From: CALINB01 sp938045325
Lineage (GTDB): Bacteria > Pseudomonadota > Alphaproteobacteria > Rhodospirillales > CALINB01
Assembly (NCBI GenBank): GCA_038114465.1
Contig: JAYNQW010000002.1
Location: 248,001 to 312,000, forward strand
Direction: 5' to 3'
DNA length: 64,000 nucleotides
The notes beneath the pieces were generated by a model. That model saw only the letters and a list, made by a program, of their open reading frames with translations, had not been told where the DNA came from and searched no databases. Each line of letters begins with the position of its first letter. Within the stretch, counting starts at the first letter, position 1. Shown here one piece after another: positions 8,507 through 16,315 of the stretch. A program made the position numbers and the translations under genes.

Positions 8507-8953
8507 TCAGCCGATATCGGCGAGAACCGCGTCGGGATGCGACGGTGCATCATCCACATTATACGTTTTAACGACTTTACCGTCCGGGCCGACCAAAACG
8601 GAAACCCGGGTCGCTTTTTCCTGATCCGCGCTTTCCGCGGCACCATACGCCATGGCGACCGAACGGTCGGCATCGCAGAGAAGCTCAGTCGTATAACCGT
8701 TATCCTCAGTCCATTTCTTCAAGTCGTCGGTGGAACTGAACGTCACACCCAGCGAAACGGCATTTTTAGCAGCAAAATCTTGGGCTCGATCACGGAACCC
8801 GGCAGCTTGCTTCGTTCAGTTGCCGCCGAAGGCGCGCGGGTAAAACCAAACGATGACGTGTTTGCCCGCGTAGTCGGAAAGACTCACGGTTTTGCCATCT
8901 TGATTAGGCAGGGAAAAGCCCGGGGCTTCGCTGCCGACTTCCGGTAATGCCAT
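8507..8953 (-). CDS. Predicted selenocysteine-containing peroxiredoxin (UGA = Sec at codon 46)
   Basis: Read through one in-frame UGA, this frame gives a complete 148-residue peroxiredoxin of the AhpC/Bcp type: N-terminal EVGSEAPGFSLPNQDGK, the strand VIVWFYPRAF, and the C-terminal part with Arg116 in TRVSVLVGPDG. The UGA (8816-8818) is codon 46. It falls exactly seven residues after Pro39, where the family motif P-x3-T-x2-C has the peroxidatic cysteine. The ATG at 8953 has a strong AAGAGGA 7 bases upstream, there is no other stop before 8507, and a terminator follows. A SECIS-like hairpin lies just 3' of the UGA (8782-8800). The only cysteine left is Cys93. The usual Thr of the motif is Gly43. 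Likely role: thiol-dependent peroxide reduction in the cytosol. A nonsense-mutated pseudogene is the alternative, but the placement of the UGA argues against it. Confidence 0.85.
8782..8800 (-). promoter_or_regulatory. Candidate bacterial SECIS stem-loop
   Basis: Downstream of the UGA in the mRNA, GGGUUC (8800-8795) pairs fully with GAGCCC (8787-8782, one G-U) around the 7-base loop CGUGAUC. The stem begins 16 bases after the UGA and the loop G-U lies 23-24 bases after it. Known bacterial SECIS elements have a short stem, a small loop with G among its first two bases, and a UGA-to-loop distance of about 16-37 bases; all three hold here. A competing stem, GGCGGC (8827-8822) with GCUGCC (8806-8801), would place the UGA in its loop. 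Confidence 0.65.
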
Positions 8954-9023
8954 GGATAGTCCTCTTAATTTGAAGTTTCGAAGTACAAATACTTTAACAG
9001 CTAGGCCAGAAAAGAAAAGCGGC

Positions 9024-9581
9024 TTAATCGAGGTCCGATACGCTTTTTACGGACCGGTCTTTCAAGGACAGCACCACGCCGCCGCCGGAACTCGGTCCCT
9101 CGCCCGTGATCGCCGAAATCGTGACGAAATGCGTCACCATCACGACCAAGTCACCGTTTCGATCGAGCGAATTGATGAGTTTTTTCAGTTTGCCGATCCA
9201 CACGTCTTCCTGATCCGACATCTCATAAAACGAGTTCAACCCTTCGAAGGTCTCGACGGCACCCACGTTCATCAGCTTTGCCGTATCGACGCAACGGCAC
9301 CATTGGCTGGAATACACCTTGGCGATTTTAATCCCGGCTTTGCGCAAATTTTTGCCGATACGGCGCGATTGTTCCCGCCCCTCGTCACTGAGGTTTCGTT
9401 GGGTCGAGCAATCGCCAATCCTGAAGTTGCTCGGATCGCCTGAGCCCGGCGCCAAAGCATGACGAATCAGCAGCACCTTGCCGCGGCTGTCCTTCGCCAA
9501 TGCCTGCAGGGAAATCGAGTCCGCCTGCGCCGGGATCGCCAACAGCGAAAATAAGACAACCAATAAAATGTGTTTCATCAT
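9024..9581 (-). CDS. Exported histidine phosphatase family protein
   Basis: A 185-residue protein with a cleavable signal peptide (hydrophobic residues 4-19, then AQA near residue 20). The mature part is a histidine phosphatase fold: the nucleophile motif LIRHA is near residue 40, and a second catalytic stretch VMVTHFV is near residue 150. A C-rich stretch SSQWCRCVDTA lies between. Members of this branch hydrolyse phosphoesters in the periplasm. The start ATG is 6 bases from the end of the GFA gene, which is on the same strand and upstream, so the two may be co-transcribed. Confidence 0.85.
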   Translation of the reverse strand: MMKHILLVVLFSLLAIPAQADSISLQALAKDSRGKVLLIRHALAPGSGDPSNFRIGDCSTQRNLSDEGREQSRRIGKNLRKAGIKIAKVYSSQWCRCVDTAKLMNVGAVETFEGLNSFYEMSDQEDVWIGKLKKLINSLDRNGDLVVMVTHFVTISAITGEGPSSGGGVVLSLKDRSVKSVSDLD

Positions 9582-9587
9582 GTGTAC

Positions 9588-10040
9588 TTAGTCGATTATG
9601 ACCGTGCCGGTCCAGGTGCGTTTTCGCCGGGCCAGTCTTTCTTCGATGCTTTCACCGCCAAGATGACTATGAGAGGTATGATCCCGCGACCAGACAAAGC
9701 CTTCAATCATACGCACGTCAACGAGACCGACCGTGGTGCCGTCGATATCGCTGGTGACCACGGGAATGCAGCCGCAATGTTTACAAATATAAAAATCAGC
9801 CGTGCGGTGACCAAAGCGGTATCGATTCACATTTTCCGGTTTATCAATTGAAACGTGCATTTTTCCGTCAGGGTCGGATGTCGATATGCGGCCGTGTTGA
9901 CGACAAAACCGGCATTGGCATTCGCGGACCGGCAGCTCCGTATCGGCTTTATCGGTCGCAAACACAAAACGAATATTGCCGCAATGACATGCCCCTTTGA
10001 GCTGGCGTTGTTTTTCCCTCATCAATTGCTGTTCCTGCAA
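9588..10040 (-). CDS. GFA-family zinc protein (glutathione-dependent formaldehyde-activating-like)
   Basis: A 150-residue protein of the GFA family. The zinc-binding cysteines are plain: CHCG near residue 18, CQCRFC near residue 41 and CKHCGC near residue 86. The name comes from a Paracoccus enzyme that speeds S-hydroxymethylglutathione formation; most homologues are uncharacterised. The first ATG is used here; a second ATG at 10019 (MREKQRQL) would remove six residues and leave the fold intact. It is divergent from the lipoprotein gene at 10118 and is followed at once by the histidine phosphatase gene. Confidence 0.83.
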   Translation of the reverse strand: MQEQQLMREKQRQLKGACHCGNIRFVFATDKADTELPVRECQCRFCRQHGRISTSDPDGKMHVSIDKPENVNRYRFGHRTADFYICKHCGCIPVVTSDIDGTTVGLVDVRMIEGFVWSRDHTSHSHLGGESIEERLARRKRTWTGTVIID

Positions 10041-10117
10041 ATGGCAACAATATTTAGATTTAATACAGATCCAATCTCAAATAGTATTAACGATCAACAT
10101 TCAAAGGGACCAGTTTC

Positions 10118-10495
10118 GTGAGATATTTGGGTTCAATCGTTTTATTGCCTATTTTTCTCACCGCTTGCGCGACGGCGGAATACCGGGCGGCGTGGGATTC
10201 CTGTAAAGCGGAATGGTTTGCTAAAATTCCGCCAAAATTTGAACAAAAACTCGTTCAACGAACGCGGTACGAAACAGTGCCGGACGGCAATGTGAATTGC
10301 AATACCACGACAATCGGCAATAACAGCTCGACAAACTGCACCCAGGGCACGCGGCAAATCGCAATTCCTTACACGGCGGCTGTCACTGTCGACGTCAACA
10401 AACCTCAGCGCACGGCACGAATCAAAGCTTGTACGGAAGTCAAATGTTTTGCGCAATACGGTAATGCCGTGTGCGAAAAGCCCGGCCCTCAATAA
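10118..10495 (+). CDS. Small predicted lipoprotein, 125 aa
   Basis: I do not recognise a named family. The protein starts at a GTG and has a short hydrophobic signal ending in the lipobox L-T-A-C (Cys17), so it should be lipid-anchored. The mature part has several paired cysteines (NCNTTT, NCTQGT, CTEVKCFA, VCEK), which suggests disulfides and a periplasmic location. A run NCNTTTIGNNSSTNC near residues 64-78 is rich in Asn, Ser and Thr. It is a single gene between divergent GFA and convergent SDR genes, with no obvious terminator in the 27-base gap to the SDR stop. Confidence 0.75.
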   Translation: MRYLGSIVLLPIFLTACATAEYRAAWDSCKAEWFAKIPPKFEQKLVQRTRYETVPDGNVNCNTTTIGNNSSTNCTQGTRQIAIPYTAAVTVDVNKPQRTARIKACTEVKCFAQYGNAVCEKPGPQ

Positions 10496-10522
10496 ACGGT
10501 AAACGAGTATTTTCCGGGTATA

Positions 10523-11359
10523 TTATTCGGCATTCATGCCCGTCAACATTTCGCTTAACTGCCATAAACGCTCTCGGACCGCCGCCTCGTCCGCTTGAGG
10601 GTGCGCCGAAGCAACATGTGCCTCATTAAAGTATTGACCGCTGACGCTTTCAAGGTCTGGCGATGTCGCCAAATAGAATTCCGATTCAATCCCGATCTCG
10701 ACCGGCCCCGACGCCGCGCCCCAAGCTTCGTGAACGATTTTCGTATCCAGCAGCGATCCCGGATGTAACGAATTCACGGTGATACCATCGGACTTGAGTC
10801 GCAAAGCCCACTCAATTGTCGCTATCACTATCGCAAGCTTGCTTTGCGAGTAGGCCCGCGTGCCGGTGTAACCATGCTCCAGCATGACGTCGTCGAAGTC
10901 GATCGTATCCTGCGACGCCGAGGCGACATTAACGATGCGCGACGGCGCGCGCGCCTTTAGCAATGGCAGCAACAAATGCGTGAGCAGAAAGGGTGCGAGG
11001 TGATTGACCTGAAACCGCAGTTCGACACCTTCTGCGTTGGTTTCGCGTTGCTGGTTGCCGCGCGGCCCCCGGCCCAGCCCGGCGTTGTTAATCAGAATAT
11101 CCAGGCCGTCATGCTGTGCTGCAACTTCATCGGCGAGCCGGCGCACATTAGAAAGAGAAGAAAAGTCCGCCCGATAGGTTTCCAGGCGCGCGTTGCCTGT
11201 CTCCGCTGCGATGGCGGCTTTTGTATCTTCCAGTCGCTGATCGCTACGGCCGTGCAACAGCACATGCGCGCCCAAGGACGCGAACTTCGCCGCCGTGCCG
11301 CGCCCGATACCATCGGTGGCGCCAGTGATCAGGACAACGATATTTTCTAAATCATTCAT
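10523..11359 (-). CDS. Short-chain dehydrogenase/reductase (SDR)
   Basis: A 278-residue SDR. The cofactor motif ITGATDGIGRG is at residues 10-20, followed by HGRS, which suggests NADP(H) preference. NNAGLGRG is near residue 90 and the catalytic Y-x3-K as YSQSK near residue 170, with the serine in NVASASQ before it. The length and the C-terminal region resemble the retinol-dehydrogenase/WW-oxidoreductase-like branch. Substrate unknown. It lies alone on its strand, 46 bases from the end of the TPR-glycosyltransferase gene. Confidence 0.9.
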   Translation of the reverse strand: MNDLENIVVLITGATDGIGRGTAAKFASLGAHVLLHGRSDQRLEDTKAAIAAETGNARLETYRADFSSLSNVRRLADEVAAQHDGLDILINNAGLGRGPRGNQQRETNAEGVELRFQVNHLAPFLLTHLLLPLLKARAPSRIVNVASASQDTIDFDDVMLEHGYTGTRAYSQSKLAIVIATIEWALRLKSDGITVNSLHPGSLLDTKIVHEAWGAASGPVEIGIESEFYLATSPDLESVSGQYFNEAHVASAHPQADEAAVRERLWQLSEMLTGMNAE

Positions 11360-11405
11360 TCAAATAAACTTTCAAATCTTTTGCTACCCTATCAAGGACT
11401 AACTC

Positions 11406-12503
11406 CTAACATTCCGCCTCTTCCTTTCTGAAAAGTCTCATGCTTGGATACCAAGGGCTATCCATCCTATCCCTCAGCCAACGCCACGTCGGTGAATATT
11501 TCAGCAAAAGCCATGTCGGACGCCCCAGGGCGGCGGCAACATGGGCAACCGCCGTATCCGTGGTGATAATAAGATCCAGGGCCTTCATATAAGCAGCCGT
11601 GTCCGCAAATGTTTCACAATGCCCGGCAAGGTCTTCGACTTCGGGAAACGCGGCGAGCTGCTCCAATCCGAAATTCTTTTGCAACGAATAGAACCGCGCC
11701 CCCGGCAGTTTAAATACCGGCTTGAACGCTTCTAGGGGACAAGAGCGGCCCCGGTCTCCGGTACCGGTTGGGTTCCCCTGCCAATTAACACCGATCTTAG
11801 ACCCATCTCTCTTGAGCGCCGCCGTCCGTTCCACATCCAGGTAACCCATAGGCGCGGGTAAGGTCGCCAGACTGGTCCTGAGTAAATGCGGTAAACTCAT
11901 CAGGGAAATCTTCAAATCAAAAGGCGGCAGCGTTTCGCCGCTTCCCATCACCTCATCCGCGCCTGCCACACCCTTGCAAAGTTCCTTCACGGCTGCCTGA
12001 ACCACTAAGACCAAACGGCCTACGCGTCGCCGGGCCGGCTCGAGGAAACGAACGAATTGAATGGTATCGCCAAGCCCTTGTTCCGCCACTACCAGCAGGC
12101 ATTGATCGGGCGCGGGACGGCCGTCCCACATCGGCGCAGCCAAGCCGAGGGCAGGTACGGAACACTGGGGGACCCTGAGCCGCCATTCGAATTCCCGGAA
12201 GCCTTCACGGTATCGACCCTGGCATAAAAGCAACCCCGCTAAATTCACATGCGCCTCGGCTAAACTCGGATCACACCGGAGCGCGGTTTCACATGCCTGT
12301 TGGGCTTCAGGTATACGGCCAAGGTTGCGGAGCACCGCCGCGCGCTCGTTGTGCCAATGGGCGACATTTGGCGCTTTGGCGACGAGATTATCATAAAGCG
12401 AAAGCGCTTCAGCATGCCGGCCCGCAACATTCAAAGTAGCGGCTTCATGGCGGAGGCGTGCAAGATCTTCTGTGGTCTCGGTCATGCGATCCGTGTCGTT
12501 CAT
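11406..12503 (-). CDS. TPR repeat protein with C-terminal glycosyltransferase-9-like domain
   Basis: A 365-residue protein. Residues 10-120 form about three TPR repeats (RHAEALSLYDNLVAKAPN, GRIPEAQQACETALRCDP, GRYREGFREFEWRL). Residues 140-355 resemble the heptosyltransferase-like domain that often follows TPRs in this family: VVAEQGLGDTIQFVRF, GVNWQGNP and DLIITTDTAVAHVAAALGRPTW. Such proteins are thought to glycosylate proteins or surface glycans. The frame stays open to 12701, but that part would overlap the ComA-like gene by 109 bases. The ATG at 12503 gives a normal N-terminus. Confidence 0.82.
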   Translation of the reverse strand: MNDTDRMTETTEDLARLRHEAATLNVAGRHAEALSLYDNLVAKAPNVAHWHNERAAVLRNLGRIPEAQQACETALRCDPSLAEAHVNLAGLLLCQGRYREGFREFEWRLRVPQCSVPALGLAAPMWDGRPAPDQCLLVVAEQGLGDTIQFVRFLEPARRRVGRLVLVVQAAVKELCKGVAGADEVMGSGETLPPFDLKISLMSLPHLLRTSLATLPAPMGYLDVERTAALKRDGSKIGVNWQGNPTGTGDRGRSCPLEAFKPVFKLPGARFYSLQKNFGLEQLAAFPEVEDLAGHCETFADTAAYMKALDLIITTDTAVAHVAAALGRPTWLLLKYSPTWRWLRDRMDSPWYPSMRLFRKEEAEC

Positions 12504-12592
12504 ACTCAGCAATTTAAGGCATGCTCGGATTAGAAGACAAGAATATCGCTTCCTCTGCAGAATTGGAGAAAACAACAACGGTCCAAATAAAT

Positions 12593-13431
12593 TTATTCCG
12601 ATGCATCTTCCCGCGCTAACAATTCGCGGAAAAATTTGTATCCGATCGGACGGCTGATGCCGCGGCGCATCCCCTCCATGGCCATGACTTGATCGTGCCA
12701 AATATTCACGATGTTGATGCCGCTACCGTATGTATTCACCAGCCAAACGGGAACGTCCGGCCATCCTTTCGGCCCAACCTCAAAACCGACGGATTCCAAC
12801 CCAACCGCCGTAATCACGTCATCCAAGGCTTTATGCCCCTCAGCGTCGATATCGCCATCGTTGAAGATGTTGCATAATTCGTTGTTCTCGATCGAAACCT
12901 TGAGCGCGCCGGCATCGATATCGGCCTTGATAGCGTCGATCATCGGCTGTGCGGTGATAATTTCGTCGCCGATCTTGTCGCCGACTTCCGTAAAAACCTG
13001 TAATTTTTTTTCACGCGCCAGCTGAATGAGCGCGCTTCGTTCATCACGGGGAATGGGAGGAATTGAATCCGCGCTCACCTCGACACCATCGAGGCCGAGC
13101 TCGATCAGCGCTTCGTATAAAGGGCTCGACCTTTTTTTTGCAGATAAGCGAGCTCAAACGGAATACCGCCAGGCAGCACCGGCACCCCCTTATTTTTATA
13201 AGCAGCCGTGCGCATTTTCTGCCGCTCCGGTCCGAGCCGGTTCATGGTGCCGATATGATCGGAAAACTTAACCCAATCGACCATGTCACCGATGACATCG
13301 AGCATTTCCTCGATATACGTCACCGGCAAAGCGCCGAAATCGCTCAAGACGGTAAAACTTGTATTTCTGGGTTTCGGGGTCCCGGGTGGTACTTCCAGGA
13401 ACGGCATGGTCGGTTCATATTGTGCGGTCAT
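12593..13431 (-). CDS. comA: ComA-like phosphosulfolactate synthase, interrupted by a frame change at an A8 tract
   Basis: Two adjacent minus-strand frames together make one protein of about 279 residues in the ComA family, which adds sulfite to phosphoenolpyruvate to give (2R)-phospho-3-sulfolactate. The first part (13431 to about 13132) holds LSDFGALP, DWVKFSDHIGT and VPVLPGGIPFELAYLQ; the second (to 12593) holds GLDGVEVSADSI, FTEVGDK and IFNDGDID. They join if one extra A is read at the run of eight A (plus-strand T8 at 13132-13139): LQKK then RSSPLYEALIELG. The slippery string is A-AAA-AAA, so ribosomal -1 slippage or polymerase slippage could restore the product; an assembly error or a decayed gene is equally possible. 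A run of ten G sits at the ribosome-binding position. Confidence 0.75.
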
Positions 13432-13435
13432 CGAT

Positions 13436-13445
13436 CCCCCCCCCC
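13436..13445 (-). repeat. G10 homopolymer tract at ribosome-binding position
   Basis: On the minus strand ten consecutive G lie 4 bases before the ATG of the ComA-like gene (13431), preceded by GA. The tract doubles as Shine-Dalgarno sequence. A length change would alter spacing, so it could tune or phase-vary translation, or simply be a sequencing-prone homopolymer. Confidence 0.6.
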
Positions 13446-13720
13446 TCGGCTTTGTTAACGTGATGAATTTCGAAAACGCTTTTGATTCTACCTCGTTATT
13501 CTCTTATGCAGTTCCAAAAAACACGTTTCGATACCATAAAAAACATCTCAATATGGCTTGATTCCGGCCTCTGCAGTCTAATTTTGAGCGATTGGCGCCC
13601 AGATATTTGGCCACGGGTATTTTTCGTCTATTCTACCTTTCCTATAATTCATGGGTTTTTTGTATCAATACTTAAATCCGTAAGTTCATATGAAAACAAA
13701 CAACCAAAGTTAAATGGTCA

Positions 13721-13894
13721 ATGGACATTCTTCGTATCGTTATTGCAATTTTTCTTCCGCCAGTCGCCGCGTTTCTGACCGTCGTTATTGCGCTGCATTT
13801 TTGGCTCAATATTTTGCTGACAATATTATTTTTCGTGCCGGGAATGATTCACGCCCTGTGGCTCGTCGTAAAAAAAGGTAAAGCCACGGTCTAA
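13721..13894 (+). CDS. YqaE/Pmp3-family small membrane protein, 57 aa
   Basis: A small gene of 57 residues that fits the YqaE/Pmp3 (UPF0057) family closely. It begins MDILRIVIAIFLPPVAAFL, has two hydrophobic segments (about residues 5-23 and 30-50) and the family strings FWLNILLT, FFVPGMIHALW. Family members are stress-related inner-membrane proteolipids thought to affect membrane potential. The ATG chosen gives the canonical N-terminus, although no strong ribosome-binding site precedes it. It is followed after 37 bases by the TauD-type gene on the same strand. Confidence 0.85.
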   Translation: MDILRIVIAIFLPPVAAFLTVVIALHFWLNILLTILFFVPGMIHALWLVVKKGKATV

Positions 13895-13931
13895 TGTAAG
13901 GTTACGAAATACCAAATTTTCGAAATGAGTC

Positions 13932-14813
13932 ATGGATTTGGAATTTAAACCACTGTCTGATCACTTCGGCGCCGAGGTTCTCGGGGTCGATTTGTCGCAA
14001 CCGATCGACGATGAGACTTTTTCAGCTATCGAAAAAGCATATGCCAAATATGGCGTTCTCGTCTTTCGGGACCAAACGCTGACGGAACCCGATTTTATTA
14101 ATTTTACCAAGCGATTTGGTGAGCTGCATATCTATCCGCTGGCCGAGTACGCCCATAAAACGTATCCCGAAATTCTCGTTCTTTCGAACATCGTAGATGA
14201 CGAAGGCAATGCCATCGGCCTCAATGACGGCGGCTCGACATGGCATACGGACAATTCGTACACGAAAGTCCCGCCGCGGGGTACATTCCTCTATTCCCTC
14301 GAGGTTCCCATCGATGACTCCGGTAACGCGCTTGGCGATACGGTATTTTCAAGCGTAACCGCTGCATATGATGATTTACCCGAGGCGACGAAAACGCTTT
14401 TGCAGGGCCGAACCACGACCCATTCATACGAAGGTAAACACACCCTTCGCATGAAAATAGGTAAATACAAACGAAAACCGATGACCAAGGAAATACTCGA
14501 TAAGCTGCCGCCCGTTGAGCACCCCGTCATTCGGGTCCACCCCCAGTCCGGGCGGAAGTGTATTTACGTGATCGCCGGCGAGTGCAAAGGAATCTCCGGC
14601 ATGCCGGATGATGAAGCGGAGACCCTGCTGGATGATCTGGCGGAAAGATGCCACCGGCCCGAGTATGTTTATGCCCATCAGTGGCGCAAAGGCGATGTCG
14701 TCTTTTGGGATAATTGCGTCGTTCAGCACTCAGCAACCCAAAATTACGATTTACCGTTGCGGCGCCTGTTATGGCGCACGACGATCAAAGGCAGCATTCC
14801 CGCCGCAAATTAA
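13932..14813 (+). CDS. TauD/TfdA-family 2-oxoglutarate-dependent dioxygenase
   Basis: A 293-residue Fe(II)/2-oxoglutarate dioxygenase. The iron-binding H-x-D is His105/Asp107 in TWHTDNSY, and the distal histidine is in VVQHSATQNYD near residue 266, followed by the 2-oxoglutarate-binding arginines in RRLLWR. The family includes taurine, 2,4-D and alkylsulfate dioxygenases. The neighbouring ComA-like gene also handles an organosulfonate, so a sulfonate substrate is tempting but unproven. No terminator is obvious before the tRNA on the other strand. Confidence 0.9.
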   Translation: MDLEFKPLSDHFGAEVLGVDLSQPIDDETFSAIEKAYAKYGVLVFRDQTLTEPDFINFTKRFGELHIYPLAEYAHKTYPEILVLSNIVDDEGNAIGLNDGGSTWHTDNSYTKVPPRGTFLYSLEVPIDDSGNALGDTVFSSVTAAYDDLPEATKTLLQGRTTTHSYEGKHTLRMKIGKYKRKPMTKEILDKLPPVEHPVIRVHPQSGRKCIYVIAGECKGISGMPDDEAETLLDDLAERCHRPEYVYAHQWRKGDVVFWDNCVVQHSATQNYDLPLRRLLWRTTIKGSIPAAN

Positions 14814-14845
14814 GCTGTATGATCTTCTGAATTTTCCGGGAAAAA

Positions 14846-14923
14846 TGGTGACCCCTACGGGATTCGAACCCGTGTTGCCAGAATGAAAATCTGGTGTCCT
14901 AGACCTGACTAGACGAAGGGGTC
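14846..14923 (-). tRNA. tRNA-Glu (UUC)
   Basis: The minus strand folds as a full cloverleaf. The 7-bp acceptor stem is GACCCCT with AGGGGTC, the T-arm is CGGG-TTCGAAT-CCCG, and the anticodon arm is CCAGA-TTTTCAT-TCTGG with anticodon TTC at positions 34-36, reading glutamate codons. The discriminator base is A and the CCA end is encoded (14848-14846), followed by a short T-run. Confidence 0.97.
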
Positions 14924-15087
14924 AGCGGCAAGCTTCGTAGCCCGAGCGGACGGGAAATGCAAGGCTTTCTCGGCCCAAAGTTATCCCCGTTTAGGCCGTT
15001 GCGAAAGGCCCCGTCCCTCGCCTATGTTGGGTTTGAAACGATATCGGTCCGTGATATCGCGTGTCATTCAAGTAAGGAATTGAGCCC

Positions 15088-16311
15088 ATGCCGCAAGGAA
15101 AAGTCCTCGTCGCCCAAGGAGGCGGCCCTACCGCCGTTATTAACGAATCCCTGGTGGGAGTCGTTACCGAAGCCCGCAAATTTGACAGTATCGAGCGGGT
15201 TTACGGTGCCCTGCACGGGGTTTCCGGCATCGTTAACGAGGATTTCCTGGATCTAACCCAAGAGACCGATGCGAACCTGGAAAACGTCGCCAAGACGCCC
15301 TGCTCGGCCCTCGGTTCGACCCGGGTCAAACCGGACCTCGCCTACTGCCAGGAAATTTTCAAGGTCCTGCAGGCGCACGAAATTTCCACGTTCTTATACA
15401 TTGGCGGCAACGATTCCTCCGACACGCTGAAAATCCTCGCCGAGGAAGCGGTGAACGCTAATTATGCGCTGCGCTGCATCCACGTGCCCAAGACCATCGA
15501 CAATGACCTGATGATCAACGACCACACACCGGGGTATCCTTCCGCCGCGCGGTTTGTCGCCAGCGCGTTCGCCGGTGTCAATCAGGACAACCGCGCCCTG
15601 CCCGGCGCCTACATCGGCGTCGTCATGGGCCGCCACGCCGGGTTTTTGACGGCTGCGTCGGCTCTGGCCCGAAATTTCGAAGACGACGGGCCGCATCTGA
15701 TTTACCTGCCTGAAACCACGTTTAATGCGGATCAATTCGCCAGCGATGTGAAACGGGTCTACGACAAATACGGTCGTGTCGTGATTGCGGTCTCAGAAGG
15801 CATTCATGACGAAAGCGGACAACCGATCATCACGACGCTCGCCAAGGAAGTCGAGCGCGACGATCACGGCAATGTGCAACTATCCGGCACTGGTGCGCTA
15901 GCGGACCTGCTGTGTGACGTGGTGAAAGCGAAAACGGACATCAGCCGGGTACGCGGCGATACGTTCGGTTACCTGCAGCGCTCGTTCTTGGGCTGCGTTT
16001 CCGATGTCGATCAGCGCGAAGCCCGAGAGGTCGGCCAACGGGCCTTGCAGTATGCGCAAACCGGCGACACCGACGGTTCCGTCACCATTCACCGCGTCGA
16101 CAAGGGCGGCCAATACGCGGCGGAATATCAACTCAGCCCGCTGGATGCGGTCGCCGGGAAAACCAAAGTAATGGACCCGTCTTTTATCGCCGATTCTGGC
16201 CATGACGTCACGGACGCGTTCATGGATTATCTGACACCGCTGGTGGGTTCGGATATGCCGGTCGTCGCGCGGCTCGAAGCCGATCCCGTCGCAAAGATTT
16301 TAAAGAAATAG
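15088..16311 (+). CDS. 6-phosphofructokinase (probably pyrophosphate-dependent)
   Basis: A 407-residue phosphofructokinase that phosphorylates fructose 6-phosphate in glycolysis. The nucleotide/phosphate loop is AQGGGPTAVIN at residues 9-19. The donor-specificity motif is GGNDSSDT near residue 107, where ATP-using enzymes have GGDGS; the Asp after Asn and the length point to the pyrophosphate-dependent group. PKTIDNDL near residue 133 and GRHAGFL near residue 183 are active-site strings, the lysine of PKTIDND being typical of PPi enzymes. AAGGAA lies upstream of the ATG. A PPi enzyme would be reversible and could serve gluconeogenesis together with GlpX, encoded nearby. Confidence 0.88.
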   Translation: MPQGKVLVAQGGGPTAVINESLVGVVTEARKFDSIERVYGALHGVSGIVNEDFLDLTQETDANLENVAKTPCSALGSTRVKPDLAYCQEIFKVLQAHEISTFLYIGGNDSSDTLKILAEEAVNANYALRCIHVPKTIDNDLMINDHTPGYPSAARFVASAFAGVNQDNRALPGAYIGVVMGRHAGFLTAASALARNFEDDGPHLIYLPETTFNADQFASDVKRVYDKYGRVVIAVSEGIHDESGQPIITTLAKEVERDDHGNVQLSGTGALADLLCDVVKAKTDISRVRGDTFGYLQRSFLGCVSDVDQREAREVGQRALQYAQTGDTDGSVTIHRVDKGGQYAAEYQLSPLDAVAGKTKVMDPSFIADSGHDVTDAFMDYLTPLVGSDMPVVARLEADPVAKILKK

Positions 16312-16315
16312 CGGC

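Noticed and set aside
8507..8746. A free-standing 79-residue gene starting at the internal ATG 8746
   Set aside because: It is only the C-terminal half of a peroxiredoxin fold, has no ribosome-binding site, and the same frame upstream is full peroxiredoxin sequence interrupted only by the UGA.
12504..12701. N-terminal extension of the TPR-glycosyltransferase gene
   Set aside because: The added residues have no TPR or signal character and overlap the ComA-like gene; a good family start exists at 12503.
12593..13078. Separate gene from an ATG in the second half of the ComA-like region
   Set aside because: The frame upstream of that start (to about 13132) is still conserved ComA sequence in continuation of the first half, so this is a fragment of one gene.
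14824..14845. Short AT-rich palindrome next to tRNA-Glu as an integration site
   Set aside because: There is no integrase, no second copy of the tRNA 3' end and no change in gene content nearby, so an attachment site cannot be supported.
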